Part shown: piece by piece, positions 36,001-46,010 of the stretch
Position numbering within the stretch: position 1 is the stretch's first letter
Layout: each line of letters begins with the position of its first letter
NCBI RefSeq assembly: GCF_945859705.1
Contig: NC_079135.1
Coordinates: 23,438,501-23,502,500, forward strand
Reading direction: 5' to 3'
DNA: 64,000 bases
Origin: Episyrphus balteatus
Lineage: Eukaryota > Arthropoda > Insecta > Diptera > Syrphidae
The notes under the pieces: model-generated
Databases searched by the model: none
Seen by the model: only the letters and a program-made list of their open reading frames with translations
Told to the model about the DNA's origin: nothing
Made by a program: the position numbers and the translations under genes

Positions 36001-36229
36001 CTTAGAAAAATTTTTAGCTTAATGCTTTATCCACTGTTTTCTTGTTTTCCGTACAAAGCATTTAAAATATTGAATATAAAAATCAGAGAATGTGCAAATA
36101 CGGGACAATCACGGGACAAATTACAAAATACGGGACAATTATACGTCCCGGGTTTCTTAAATAAAAACCCGGGACAAGCTGTAGAAATACGGGATAGTCC
36201 CGGGTAAACCGGGACGGATGGTCACCGTA
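33009..36229. mobile_element. 3.2-kb non-autonomous DNA transposon with 8-bp duplication
   Basis: The element begins TACGGTGACCAT and ends with its exact inverse ATGGTCACCGTA. It is flanked by a perfect 8-bp direct repeat TATATAGT (33001-33008 and 36230-36237). The subterminal zones carry several CCCGGGAC/GTCCCGT phrases (33037-33045 on the left; at least six at 36100-36216 on the right). An 8-bp duplication with short terminal repeats and subterminal motifs fits hAT or P-like elements. All internal frames are under 80 codons and none looks like transposase, so it is non-autonomous. Confidence 0.85.
33275..33412. repeat. 21-bp minisatellite inside the 3.2-kb element
   Basis: About six copies of a 21-bp unit ATTTTAAGAAAAGTTTCTTAG, in which TAAGAAA and TTTCTTA form a small palindrome. 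Related CTTAAATTTTAAGAA and ATTCATAAA phrases recur through 33180-35330, so much of the element's interior is built from short inverted motifs. Confidence 0.85.
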
Positions 36230-36237
36230 TATATAGT

Positions 36238-36589
36238 ACCTACCTATATCGCAAGTAAAAAGGTAATATTTTTTAGGTTTTTCTTGTAAATTATGATTGT
36301 TTGAAATAAATAAACGCTTCAATGACTCATTTTATACAAAAGAAACAACCTGTTTTCTTACGACGTTATCACGTAAAATCATCGTCCGTAAACCGGCTTT
36401 ACAGACAACCTCTTTTTTTTGAAATGATATAAATTATATGGCTGGTTCCCAATGCATTACACTCTGAAGAATGCACCGGCCCGCTTGTCTCAATGGTGTG
36501 TACGCCCCTGTATACTGATGAATTTCGGGATGAAGATTAACAGAAATATAGGATCCTTAAAGTTTTTAAACATATTTTTGGTGAAAGGG
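36238..36589. other. Short non-coding interval
   Basis: Unique sequence, with a small patch of higher GC at 36445-36515 (GCACCGGCCCGCTTGTCTCA). Nothing coding is visible. Confidence 0.5.
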
Positions 36590-37060
36590 TGTTTTTTTTT
36601 AGGGTTATGCAGTTATGTTTGAGAAAGGTAACAGCTGACATTAATTTTGTTAATTTTTAAACTTTTCTTTTTTTAAGAAATGATTAAATTCAGAATCAGC
36701 ACCAACAAAACTAGAATAAAATTGGTACCCCAATGAAAGTTGGTAAAAATGTTTCATATACGAGGATAACAGGAACTAAGAATCTAAGCATTCTATAAAA
36801 ATATTTTTGGTGTTTTTTTTTTTTTTTTGGGAAATAAGAAAAATTCGCGAAAAGTCCAATAAAATCAAAGGTATACCTAAATAGTACCCTCTCGAATTTT
36901 ATTGCGAATGTTGTCTTTAGCATGGGAATTACGAATAAATTATATAACTCTATAAAATTTTTTTTATGAAAGGGTGTTTTTTTTAGTTGTAGAAAAAATG
37001 TGGGTCCATTGAAAAAACTTAGAAATAATAATAGTACTCTTTGGAATTTCCGCAATTATG
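36590..37060 (-). repeat. Dispersed repeat, inverse copy of 12082-12582
   Basis: GAAAGGGTGTTTTTTTTAGT and GTTGTAGAAAAAATGTGGGT match the inverse of the 12.3-kb copy. The 114-codon minus-strand frame here shares a run of similar residues with the plus-strand frame at 12327-12551. That is because the DNA is repeated; neither frame is a credible gene. Confidence 0.6.
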
Positions 37061-37337
37061 TTACTTTTGAGATTGAAAGAAAGAATCAAAAGTGTCTATA
37101 AGTATATCATGGTTCAAAGGTTGTTTTTTTTAACATAAAAAATTGATGATATTACAATTTGAATTCAACAAAAAAGGGTTTCTCAGATCCAAAAAACATA
37201 CAAAAATAAATACATTTCTTCAAACTGTTGTTTGTTTCTATTTATTTTTAAACAAAAGTCTCACACGATACCATTTTCGACTTCATGGGTCTTTTTTTGA
37301 AACACGTCTGTCCCTTTTTGAAATTGACTTCTAGTTT

Positions 37338-38876
37338 TAGTAGAGTAACTAAAGCTCAAAAAATTACAATATGAGGGAACCCGGCCGAACAGCTCTGATT
37401 TTGATGATCTTTTTTTTTTAAACGTCGGTAATTAAAAATACTTTGAAGTCTATAGATTAAAAGTCTGGAACAATTTAGAAGAGCCCTAGAACAACCTGGA
37501 ACAAGTTTTGGATTTTTGAAATTCGAAAAATGGGAGCCAGAATTTTTTTTTTTTGTTATATCGTAAATTTTTTTTTATTTTTTAAAGTATCTAAGTCTAA
37601 GTTTTATGGTATGAAACTCGTATAGTGTTTTTTAACGTGGCGGTTTTTATAAGTATTCAATTTGATATTCTCAGTTTTGGTCAAAAGGGGGTCGGGGGAG
37701 CACGTTTTCGAAAAAAAATTTTTTTTTGAAAATTTTTGGGGTTCAATAAGAATTTTTTTCTAATATCGTTAAAATAGTTTTTTTGCTCTAAAATCTATAT
37801 TTTTCATTATTTTTTGATAAAATTTGGGAACATTTTGGTTTTCATAATAATACATGTGTGTGTGTGTTTTTGGATTTTCGGTTTTCGAATTTGGGGGGTG
37901 GGGGGGGTTTTTTATTATTTCGGGGGGTTGATATATCTTTGAAACATATTATATTTTAACACGTTAAAGAAAATCAGAAGACTAATTTGTTTTAATTTTT
38001 GGATCTTAAAATTTTTAAAAGGGGAGCAAAATCGGGGCAAGAGTTTACTAAAATCGTTTTTTTTTTTAGTTTAAATGGCTAGTTGTTTGTTTTTCTTAAC
38101 GATTTTTGGTTTGGCTTAAGAAATATTAATGTTCAACTTGGAACAACTTTTGGAATTTTATTTTTCGAAAAAGGGGGGCCTATGGAAATTTTTGAAAATG
38201 TGAAAACATCACGATTTATTTTGAAAGTGCATTTTCGAGTTGATACTCTTACTGTAGAACACTGAAACTCACTCCAAATATGTATGTATGGTTAAATATT
38301 CGATTTCAGAAAAAAAAATTTGGAAAATAATAATTTGAAAAGTTGTTTTTTTAGTTTTTTGAAAAAAAGTTTCCAAAGCGATATCTTTAAAAATACAAAC
38401 TTTAGGACCTCAATTCCTTGGAACAATGTTTAGAACACTTTTTTAAAGCTAAAACAATATAAAAACCTAAAAAATCGAAAAAAGGGGGGCTAGAATTTTT
38501 TGGTTTTTGGCCCCTAACTTTCGAAATATTGAACTTAGAGGTCCAAAAATTTGGAACAATGTTCGGAACAGCTTTTTAAACCCGGAACAACTTTCAAAAT
38601 TTCAATTTTCGAAAAAAGGGGGGCTAGGTCAAAAACGGTTTTTTGGCTCTAAAACCTCCATTTTTGAAAATTTTTCAAAAAATATTTGGAACAATCCGGA
38701 ACAAATCGGGAACAACCTGGAACAACTTTCAAAAATAACAATTTCAAAAAAGGGGGCTAACTTCACACACTCATAGACTTTAAAGTATTTTTAATTAACG
38801 ACGTTTGAAAAAAAAATCATCAAAATCAGAGCTGTTCGGCCGGGTTCCCTAATAATTTGCTTTAGTTACTCCACTA
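37338..38876. mobile_element. 1.54-kb inverted-repeat element
   Basis: The ends are TAGTAGAGTAACTAAAGC (37338) and the inverse GCTTTAGTTACTCCACTA (38876). A second well-matched inverted block lies inside: GGGAACCCGGCCGAACAGCT at 37375 and its inverse at about 38831-38850, continuing CTGATTTTGATGAT. Flanking TTT on both sides may be a 3-bp duplication, but is too simple to trust. No transposase is present. The interior carries diverged tandem units (see 37490-38765). Confidence 0.75.
37490..38765 (+). repeat. Diverged tandem units with GGAACAACTTT...GAAAAAAGGGGGGCTA
   Basis: Phrases close to CTGGAACAACTTT and TCGAAAAAAGGGGGGCTA recur near 37495, 38140-38175, 38470-38490, 38590-38625 and 38705-38760. 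A GTGTGTGTGT tract lies at about 37856-37867 and GGGGTGGGGGGGG near 37895. These old tandem units fill the element at 37338-38876. Confidence 0.65.
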
Positions 38877-40496
38877 TTTGTCTTATCAATTTGTTTTACT
38901 GCTCCTTTAAAGTCTTCTAACTTATTTTAAATTATTTTTTCCTTTGGCCTCGTTATATTGAAACAATACCTTCATCACTAAAATAAACAAACAAAAAAGA
39001 ATGAAACCTAATCACATCAGCAACTCAAACAATTTTCTTTTAATTTTTCATCTCAAGCAAGCAAACAGAAGATCCATTGTTTTATACTCAATTTCTGCCT
39101 CTATTTTCTTGTCAGTTGCAGCAAATACACAGAACTATGGTAGTACATCCTGATAGAAAAAAGGATGTTCAATTTAATTTAATAAAAATCTATTTGTTTG
39201 AATTTCACATAGAAAATGCACAATCCAAGAGCACATTCAACATTCCAGGAAGAAGAAAAGAAGCTAAAATAGCTGCATCAGCTAGGCTCTGAATCTGATG
39301 TTGATGCCTCTCTTCTGATGGAAGCTTGCTCCTCAAAAGAAAAAGACCTCAATTTCATTTGTTTGGGTTCTTTTGAAGAAAATGCGCAAGGATATGAAGC
39401 ATTGTCGTCGTCGTTCGGTCGTGTTGGGCTTCATTCTCATCACATTTATTTATTCCGTCGTCTCGCGTATAGAACAAACCGCACCAAGAGAAAAGTTCAA
39501 CGCCTGAACTCGTCTTCTATTTTCATCACTCATCCACTACAACGGGAAATTGAAAATGCAAAACTTGAAGAAAAAAATAAAATCACAGAAAAAAAGGAAA
39601 AATGAGGACTTCAAGGAGATGTTATATGTGTGTTGCCAGCGAAGATGAAAAATCCTGTGTATCAACTGGCTCATAACTATGTGAGCTCCTGAAAGTTCCT
39701 CCAGAGAGATTGCATGCCACCATCAAGCGCGAGGTTGAAAAAAGGGGACAAAAGGGAGAGGAAATGTATGCAATAAAATGCGGATAGGGAATGGATGGTT
39801 TAAATCACTTTCATGGGAATCGAGTATATAGAACTCTGGGAACTCAAATTCAATCCGATCGACGAGGAATACGAGTACCAGAGAACTAGTATTATTTTTT
39901 TTTTTTTAAGTGCTACTCTTTCACACACAGGAATAGTACCTAGTTGTTGAAGGAAGCTAAAGGCGTATATCCCATCACCATCATCAACAGGAATCGGGGG
40001 CTCTTGCTTTGCTACTAACTCTGAGTATTGTATTATTGCATAAAAACTGGATCATCAGTTTCGTTGAATCTCTGTTTTCCCACTGTGCTTTGGGTTTATA
40101 TATAGATTGGATAGAGATATAGACCATCATTCCCAGAATGGAGAGAAAAATTAAATAAAATATGAAAATAGTACACGAATGCTGCGAGAATGATTGGGAT
40201 CGGGGTCAATGGGATTCTACTTTTTTATCGGAGTTTCTGCAAATCGAAATGGAGAGAAAAAAAAAATATTAAATGAGGTGTTGAAACAGGCACAGAGAGG
40301 AACAAATGGATATCTATTGGGAATTCAATTGATTTGTATTTCTCATACAAAAAAAAATTCATAAAAAAAAACTATGAGATAGAAAAAGTTTTAGAGGTCA
40401 AACAATATTAAATGTACGTACTTTAAATGGATGTTTCGTTTATTTGAAGAGCAAAAAAATATCAATTTTTAAGCTTTTGCTGGAAATATTGAAAAG
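38877..40496. other. Non-coding stretch of mixed composition
   Basis: No gene is called. Frames at 39077-39292 and 39318-39605 run close together on the plus strand and are charged, but show no recognisable domain. The balanced composition of 39100-39900 may mark intron, untranslated or regulatory DNA. Confidence 0.4.
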
Positions 40497-42648
40497 GGTA
40501 GCAGGTCAAAAATCTGACTTCGAAATTCTGGTTTTCGAAATTCTACTTTTTTAACCAAAATTCTGTTTTTAAAAATACATACTGCTCTTTTTCTATTCTG
40601 AATTTTAAAAATTTTGTTTTTTTTTAAATTTAGCAAAATTCTACTAACATACTCATATTTTAACAAAAAAATTCTGCTAGTTCTGTTTTTTTTTTTTTTT
40701 TTTTATAATAAGAAATGCGCTTACTAAACTAAAATTTACATCATAAAAGTAATTCAACTCCAGTACTTTCATAACTCTTTTTCCGTTCCGTTGAAACTTA
40801 AATCAAAACAATGATTTGTGATTCAAAATATTCATTTTCTTATTCAAATTTTGAATTATTCAGATTTATTTAAAAAATAATACATTTTCATAAACTTTGT
40901 TTATATCAAAAACTAATTTTTTTAATGATTTTTTCGAAAATATTTAACCTTTCTTAATTTTATAAAATTAATAATTTATGTATAGAGAAAAGGTGAATAT
41001 TGAAAAATTGAGAAGGTAAATAAGTAATCAAATACACAGCAAATTTGGCGAGAAGATGATTTAACAAAATTCCGCATAAAAATTTAAATTAGACCAGTGC
41101 CGATGCCTTCAAAAACATTAAAAAGTACAAAAAAATCATAGTAGGATGAAACCCATTGAAAAAGGCGGTGAATAGGATGAAAATTAAAGGAAAAATAAAT
41201 TACGGGCGAGCCGAGTTCGGGAAGTGGGTGGGTTGAGTTTTTAATGGTAAAAAATGGTATATCTCGATTTCCGGCAAAACTACAAGTCCTATAGAAAAAA
41301 GTTGTATGACAAAATTGTAGGTAAAAAAAAGATCTACAATTTTGTATCAACAATTTTTTCACATAACCTCAAAATTTATGTGAAAAATTCAAAAAACCAA
41401 GTTTTTGGTTTTTTATTTTTATCTTTTTCAAAAACAAAAATTTTTCTACGAAATTTGGTGAAAACTTACCTTATTATATCCCAAATACAATGTAATTTAT
41501 TTAATTTAAAATATTTATTTTTTAACCTTTTTTTTTGACTTAATACCAAAAAAAAACCCTAATTTTCAATCGAAAATTCACGTGTCAAAATATCAGCTTT
41601 TTTCAAAAAATCGGTGGGCATTTCGTTTGTTAAAATGTCTATTTTCTGATGGTGTAAAAAAAAATTTACATTAGTATACTAAAGAACATGTTTTAGTAAA
41701 ATGAAAAAAATGAAAAAAGCTGAAATTCGAAAAATTTTTTATCATTGTTTACAATTTTGGCCTATTTATTCAAATTTACACTTTAATTACTTAAAAAACG
41801 TAGGATTTCATGTAATATTGATTAATGTCACGGTTTTTGAGTAATTTAAGTGTAAATTTTAATAAATAGTCTAAAATTTTAAATAATGATAAAAAAATTT
41901 TCGAATTCAAGCTTTTTGCTTTTAGCGAGAACATGTACTATGGTATACTAATGTAAATTTTTGTTTACACTATTGGAAAGTAGAGATTTTAAAGAACAAA
42001 ATACCCACCGATTTTTTGAAAAAAGCTGATATTTTGACACGTGAATTTTCGATTGAAAATTAGGGTTTTTTTTTGGTATTAAGTCAAAAAAAAGGTTTAA
42101 AAAATAAATATTTTAAATTAAATAAATTACATTGTATTTGGGATATAATAAGGTAAGTTTTCACCAAATTTCGTAGAAAAATTTTTGTTTTTGAAAAAGA
42201 TAAAAATAAAAAACCAAAAACTCGGTTTTTTGAATTTTTCACATAAATTTTGAGGTTATGTGAAAAAATTGTTGATACAAAATTGTAGATCTTTTTTTTA
42301 CCTACAATTTTGTCATACAACTTTTTTCTATAGGACTTGTAGTTTTGCCGGAAATCGAGATATACCATTTTTTACCATTAAAAACTCAACCCACCCACTT
42401 CCCGAACTCGGCTCGCCCGTAATTTATTTTTCCTTTAATTTTCATCATATTCACCTCCTTTTCCAATGGGTTTCATTCTACTATGATTTTTTTTGGTTTC
42501 AAAAATTATCGACCCTGGTCTAAATAGGGTTTGCAAAATATTAAAAAGCGCACAATTTTTAACATTTCCCAAACTCTTTTTTAAATTTTTGTAGAATTTT
42601 GTAAAACAGAATTTTAAAAACAGAATTTTGAAAAAAGAATTTTGACCC
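40497..42648. mobile_element. Element of the GGTCAAAATTCTG family, split by a palindrome
   Basis: The left end (GGTCAAAAATCTGACTTCGA, 40504) and right end (AAAGAATTTTGACCC, 42648) match the ends of the copies at 61844-62404 and 50685-50850. The inside repeats AATTCTG/CAGAATTTT phrases. The element at 41092-42520 is inserted in it. Confidence 0.6.
41092..42520. mobile_element. 1.43-kb near-perfect palindromic element, TA target site
   Basis: The two halves (about 41092-41790 and 41830-42520) are nearly exact inverted copies with a short central spacer. The ends are GACCAG and CTGGTC, each flanked by TA (41090-41091 and 42521-42522). Matched landmarks include CGGGCGAGCCGAGTTCGGGA at 41205 and its inverse at 42398, and CCGATTTTTTGAAAAAAGCT at about 42006 with its inverse at about 41595. 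The twin frames at 41254-41538 (plus) and 42084-42368 (minus) encode almost the same 94 residues because of the symmetry. They have no known domain. The TA site fits Tc1/mariner-like elements, but the structure is that of a foldback MITE. Confidence 0.85.
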
Positions 42649-42719
42649 AAACGCATTGAAAATATATTAAAGAATGGCTTATGCTGTAGTCAGAGTTCAG
42701 AGATTTAATGAAGCCACTT

Positions 42720-42945
42720 TGAAAAATCGATACCACCCCCTTAAGCATCTATCTTACTTTCTACTTTAACCTTCTTAAAGGTCTTTTAAACTCTATTCAT
42801 AACCTGAAGTATCTGGGATGTTTGGTTGCTGATCTATTTGCATCCAAATATGTAATTTTCTTTCTTTCATTCGAAAGCAGATATCTGCTGACCAAAATCT
42901 CGTAACATGTTTTGGTTTGCAGATATGATTTCACGGTGATTATGT
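42720..42945 (+). repeat. Dispersed repeat of the CAAGTTTTGGTTTACAGAT family, copy 1
   Basis: AAGGTCTTTTAAACTCTATTC, GGTTGCTGATCTATTTGCAT and TGTTTTGGTTTGCAGATATG are shared with 44165-44365 and 55010-55295, in the same order or with the two halves swapped. The copy is cut at 42948 by the element at 42949-44090. Confidence 0.65.
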
Positions 42946-42948
42946 GTA

Positions 42949-44090
42949 TTAGAGTGGAGCGTTTTTGGACTTTTCTTTCAGATCACTGCGTGCAACTCAT
43001 TGTTTATGCCTTGTGGTCTTCTGAACATATCCTGATACTTTTTTTTTTTATTCGACAATGGAAAAATAAAAATCGGGAAGCCTCTGAAGATTGCTCGTAT
43101 TTCACGAAAATCGATATTTTATGAGGCGTTAGCACCCATCTGAATTGACTTAATCTTTTTCATTTTACTACCTACTGCTCATAACTTATGCTGAGTGGTC
43201 TCTAGAACCAGATCTGACCCCCTATTTTGAGTCGTCAATGGAAAAAACGAAATTGGGAAGGTTCCGAAAAATGCACATTTTCGCAAATATTCAGATTTTT
43301 TAAATTGTATAAAATCCCGCCCAGAACAAATTTCTTTTACAATTTGTTTGTATTTGCCATAGGTATTTGTTAGAACCTATTTGAACCTTAAAAGCTATGG
43401 AGCACTCAAACTGAGAACTTTTTTGTAATAATGACGTCGTTTATGGGGGATTTAAGAAAATGCTACTTTGACATCCCCTGACCCATTTCAATAGAAATTT
43501 AAATTCTAATACTACACTTAAAAACTTTGTTAATAATTTTATTTTTATATAAAACACTAACCCTTGTAACTGCATTTAATTTATGTCGATATCTTATTTC
43601 AATCCTTAGATATTTGACATTTTGGTATTTCAATAATTCTTGCCCATGCTTAATTTTGTTTTAACTTTACCTGTAGACGGTTTTCTTAAATACCATACAA
43701 TCCACAAACTAATGTTTTTAATATTGTTAAATTAAAGCCATTTTGACTTCGAAATAAAAATTTAGCATGGGCAAGAATTATTGAAATACCTAAATGTCAA
43801 ATATTTCAATCCTTAGATATTTGACATTTAGGTATTTCAATAATTCTTGCCCATGCTTAATTTTGTTTTAACTTTACCTGCAGACGGTTTTCTTAAATAC
43901 CATACAATCCACAAACTGATGTTTTTAATATTGTTAAATTAAAGCCATTTTGACTTCGAAATAAAAATTTATTTTTTTTCCATTGTCGAATAAAAAAAAA
44001 GTATCAGAATATGTTCAGAAGACCACAAGGCATAAACAATGAGTTGCACGCAGTGATCTGAAAGAAAAGTCCAAAAACGCTCCACTCTAA
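42949..44090. mobile_element. 1.14-kb inverted-repeat element with 6-bp flanking repeat
   Basis: Arms of about 115 bp: TTAGAGTGGAGCGTTTTTGG at 42949 and the inverse CCAAAAACGCTCCACTCTAA ending at 44090. The match continues through CCTTGTGGTCTTCTGAACAT and ATTCGACAATGGAAAA. TGTGTA flanks both ends directly (42943-42948 and 44091-44096). Inside is a 175-bp direct duplication (43596 and 43803). No transposase is present. The superfamily is not assigned. Confidence 0.75.
43596..43972 (+). repeat. 175-bp direct duplication separated by an inverted piece
   Basis: The unit starting ATTTCAATCCTTAGATATTTG and running to CGAAATAAAAATTT occurs at 43596-43765 and 43803-43972 with only a few differences. 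Between them, 43763-43802 is an inverted copy of the unit's first 40 bases (AGCATGGGCAAGAATTATTG). This arrangement is typical of a template-switching event. Confidence 0.85.
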
Positions 44091-44164
44091 TGTGTATGCA
44101 TTTATATAATAAAAATTATATGTATTTTTTTTTCGCCAAAAAAAAAAATAATTTTTAGACAATT

Positions 44165-44365
44165 TCATCCAAATTTATGGAGTGGGACATATAAAGAAAG
44201 GTCTCTTTAAGCTCTATTAATAACTGAAAACTAAAAGTTTCTTGGAGGTCTGGTCGCTGAGTTATTTACATCCAAACATGTTTTTTCTAACATTGGGAGG
44301 CAGTTTCTGCGGACCAAAGTCACGAAACAAGTTTTGGCTTACAAATCAAAGTTCACAATTAACAA
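44165..44365 (+). repeat. Dispersed repeat of the CAAGTTTTGGTTTACAGAT family, copy 2
   Basis: GGTCTCTTTAAGCTCTATTA, AAACTAAAAGTTTCTTGGAG and ACGAAACAAGTTTTGGCTTA match the copies at 42720 and 55010. Intact order: the 'AAGGTCTCTTTAAG' half precedes the 'AAGTTTTGG' half. Confidence 0.65.
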
Positions 44366-46010
44366 GCCTATGAGAAGGTTTTTATGATCATAAAAACCGT
44401 CATAACTCGAAAACGGGACGAAAACGAGAAAATTACCTCTTAAGTTTTTCGACTTAAAATTACATCAGGAATCCATGGTTTTCGTTTAGGGTGGTGACTG
44501 TGTGACACCCTGTATAAAAAGGATTCATCACTCAATTATTTATTGTTAGGCCCTGGAATCCGTGGGTAGCCCAGGGGATCTGCGCCGGTTGCCCCAAGAA
44601 ATGTAGGCCCCACAGTGGGCCACATTTTTATATTTCGGTGCAAAAATCATAACTTTTTAACGGAATGAGATATTTTAACAATTACCTAATATCTCAACAT
44701 AAAACATACAGCTATAAATTTGACGAGTTTCAATAAAATTTGTTGACAGGGAGTTTCAGTATTTTGTCTTGAAATTATTACTATTTTTATTTCTTATTAT
44801 GAAAAGAAAACATATAAGGTATTTTTCTTTTTTTTACTATTTTGGTTTTTAAATATTTAAAAAACCTATATTAAAAAAATTAAGGTTTTTAAAATCGATG
44901 AGAGCAAAAGTGTTATTAAGAAAGAGAGAAAAGACTAATTTATAAATGTTGAAATAATTTAAAAGTTTTAGTATATTTTTAGGTGTATTGTCATTAAAAA
45001 GCTTTTAACAGTTATGCTTTTGTTATGATTTCACTACTCTTTGCAAGATCTGTTTGTCAAGTTTTCAATATTTCCTATGCCTTTTAAGATCTCAAAGTGT
45101 TTCATATACCTATTGCATGTTTGTGTTTTTTTTTTTCATTCAAACAAATTTGAAGATTTCAAAATTTTCCTCTGTAAAAGCTACTTACTCTACCATGCTT
45201 CGAAGTTTCACTATTCTACAATAATCAGAAGTGTTTTGTAATATATAATGAAAATTCAGCGAATACCACGCCCCCTGAATGAAAAATCTCAAATTTTCGA
45301 TTTTTCTTTTAATCTTTTTGAAAGTCACTCTTAAACTCAAATATTTTTTTTTCACTAAAGGTTTCAGAAATATTCAAGTATTAAATTTTAGTTGAGTTTA
45401 GTCTAAGGACTTTTGTGGAAAAATTTGTAACTCAACCCTAATTAAAAAAATTGAGTTAAAAATTGATTTTCGAAAATCTACAAAAACTTGCAATACCTAC
45501 CTACAAAAAAAAAAAGAAGGAAAAATAGTCATCTTTACAGGTTCATTGACTACCTTTATCAGTCGAGACATTCGACCCACTTTAAAATTTCTTTTGGTTT
45601 TTGAAGCTTCCAATATTTTAAAACGTAGTAAATAATCTAATTTTGTATTTTAAGCACACGCAAAATATAAATATCACAACATTTTTTTAAAAGTTTGCTC
45701 ACTATTATACGCCCCCGATTATATGATTTTCTGAACTTTTTAAAAGGCTGCAATATTATCTTATTTTAATCCAGTAGAAAATCTTTGAAGAACCATTTCA
45801 AGGTTGTAGGTTTATTTAATGCTTACATTTGGAATTTATTTTTGCTTCCTTGAAGAATAAACGAAAAAAAAAAAACACTTTTAAAATTTTTTTGCAGAAA
45901 AAATATTTAAATTTATTTTATTTTAAAAATCATTTCTGATCACATATATTATAATAGATTTTAAAATTTAAAAACTTTTTTTTTGTTTGTATAATTATAA
46001 AAAAAAATAC
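44366..46010. other. Non-coding stretch downstream of IR-1
   Basis: No gene is called. At about 44500-44640 a GC-richer patch (GGCCCTGGAATCCGTGGGTA, GCGCCGGTTGCCCCAAGAAA) follows the phrase GTGACACCCTGTATAAAA and may be a fragment of another repeat. The remainder is A/T-rich. AATAAA-type signals on the minus strand near 45915-45925 could serve IR-1. Confidence 0.45.

Noticed and set aside
41254..42368. Twin 94-residue frames on opposite strands
   Set aside because: They are the two arms of a palindromic element read from each side. No domain, start context or family is recognised.
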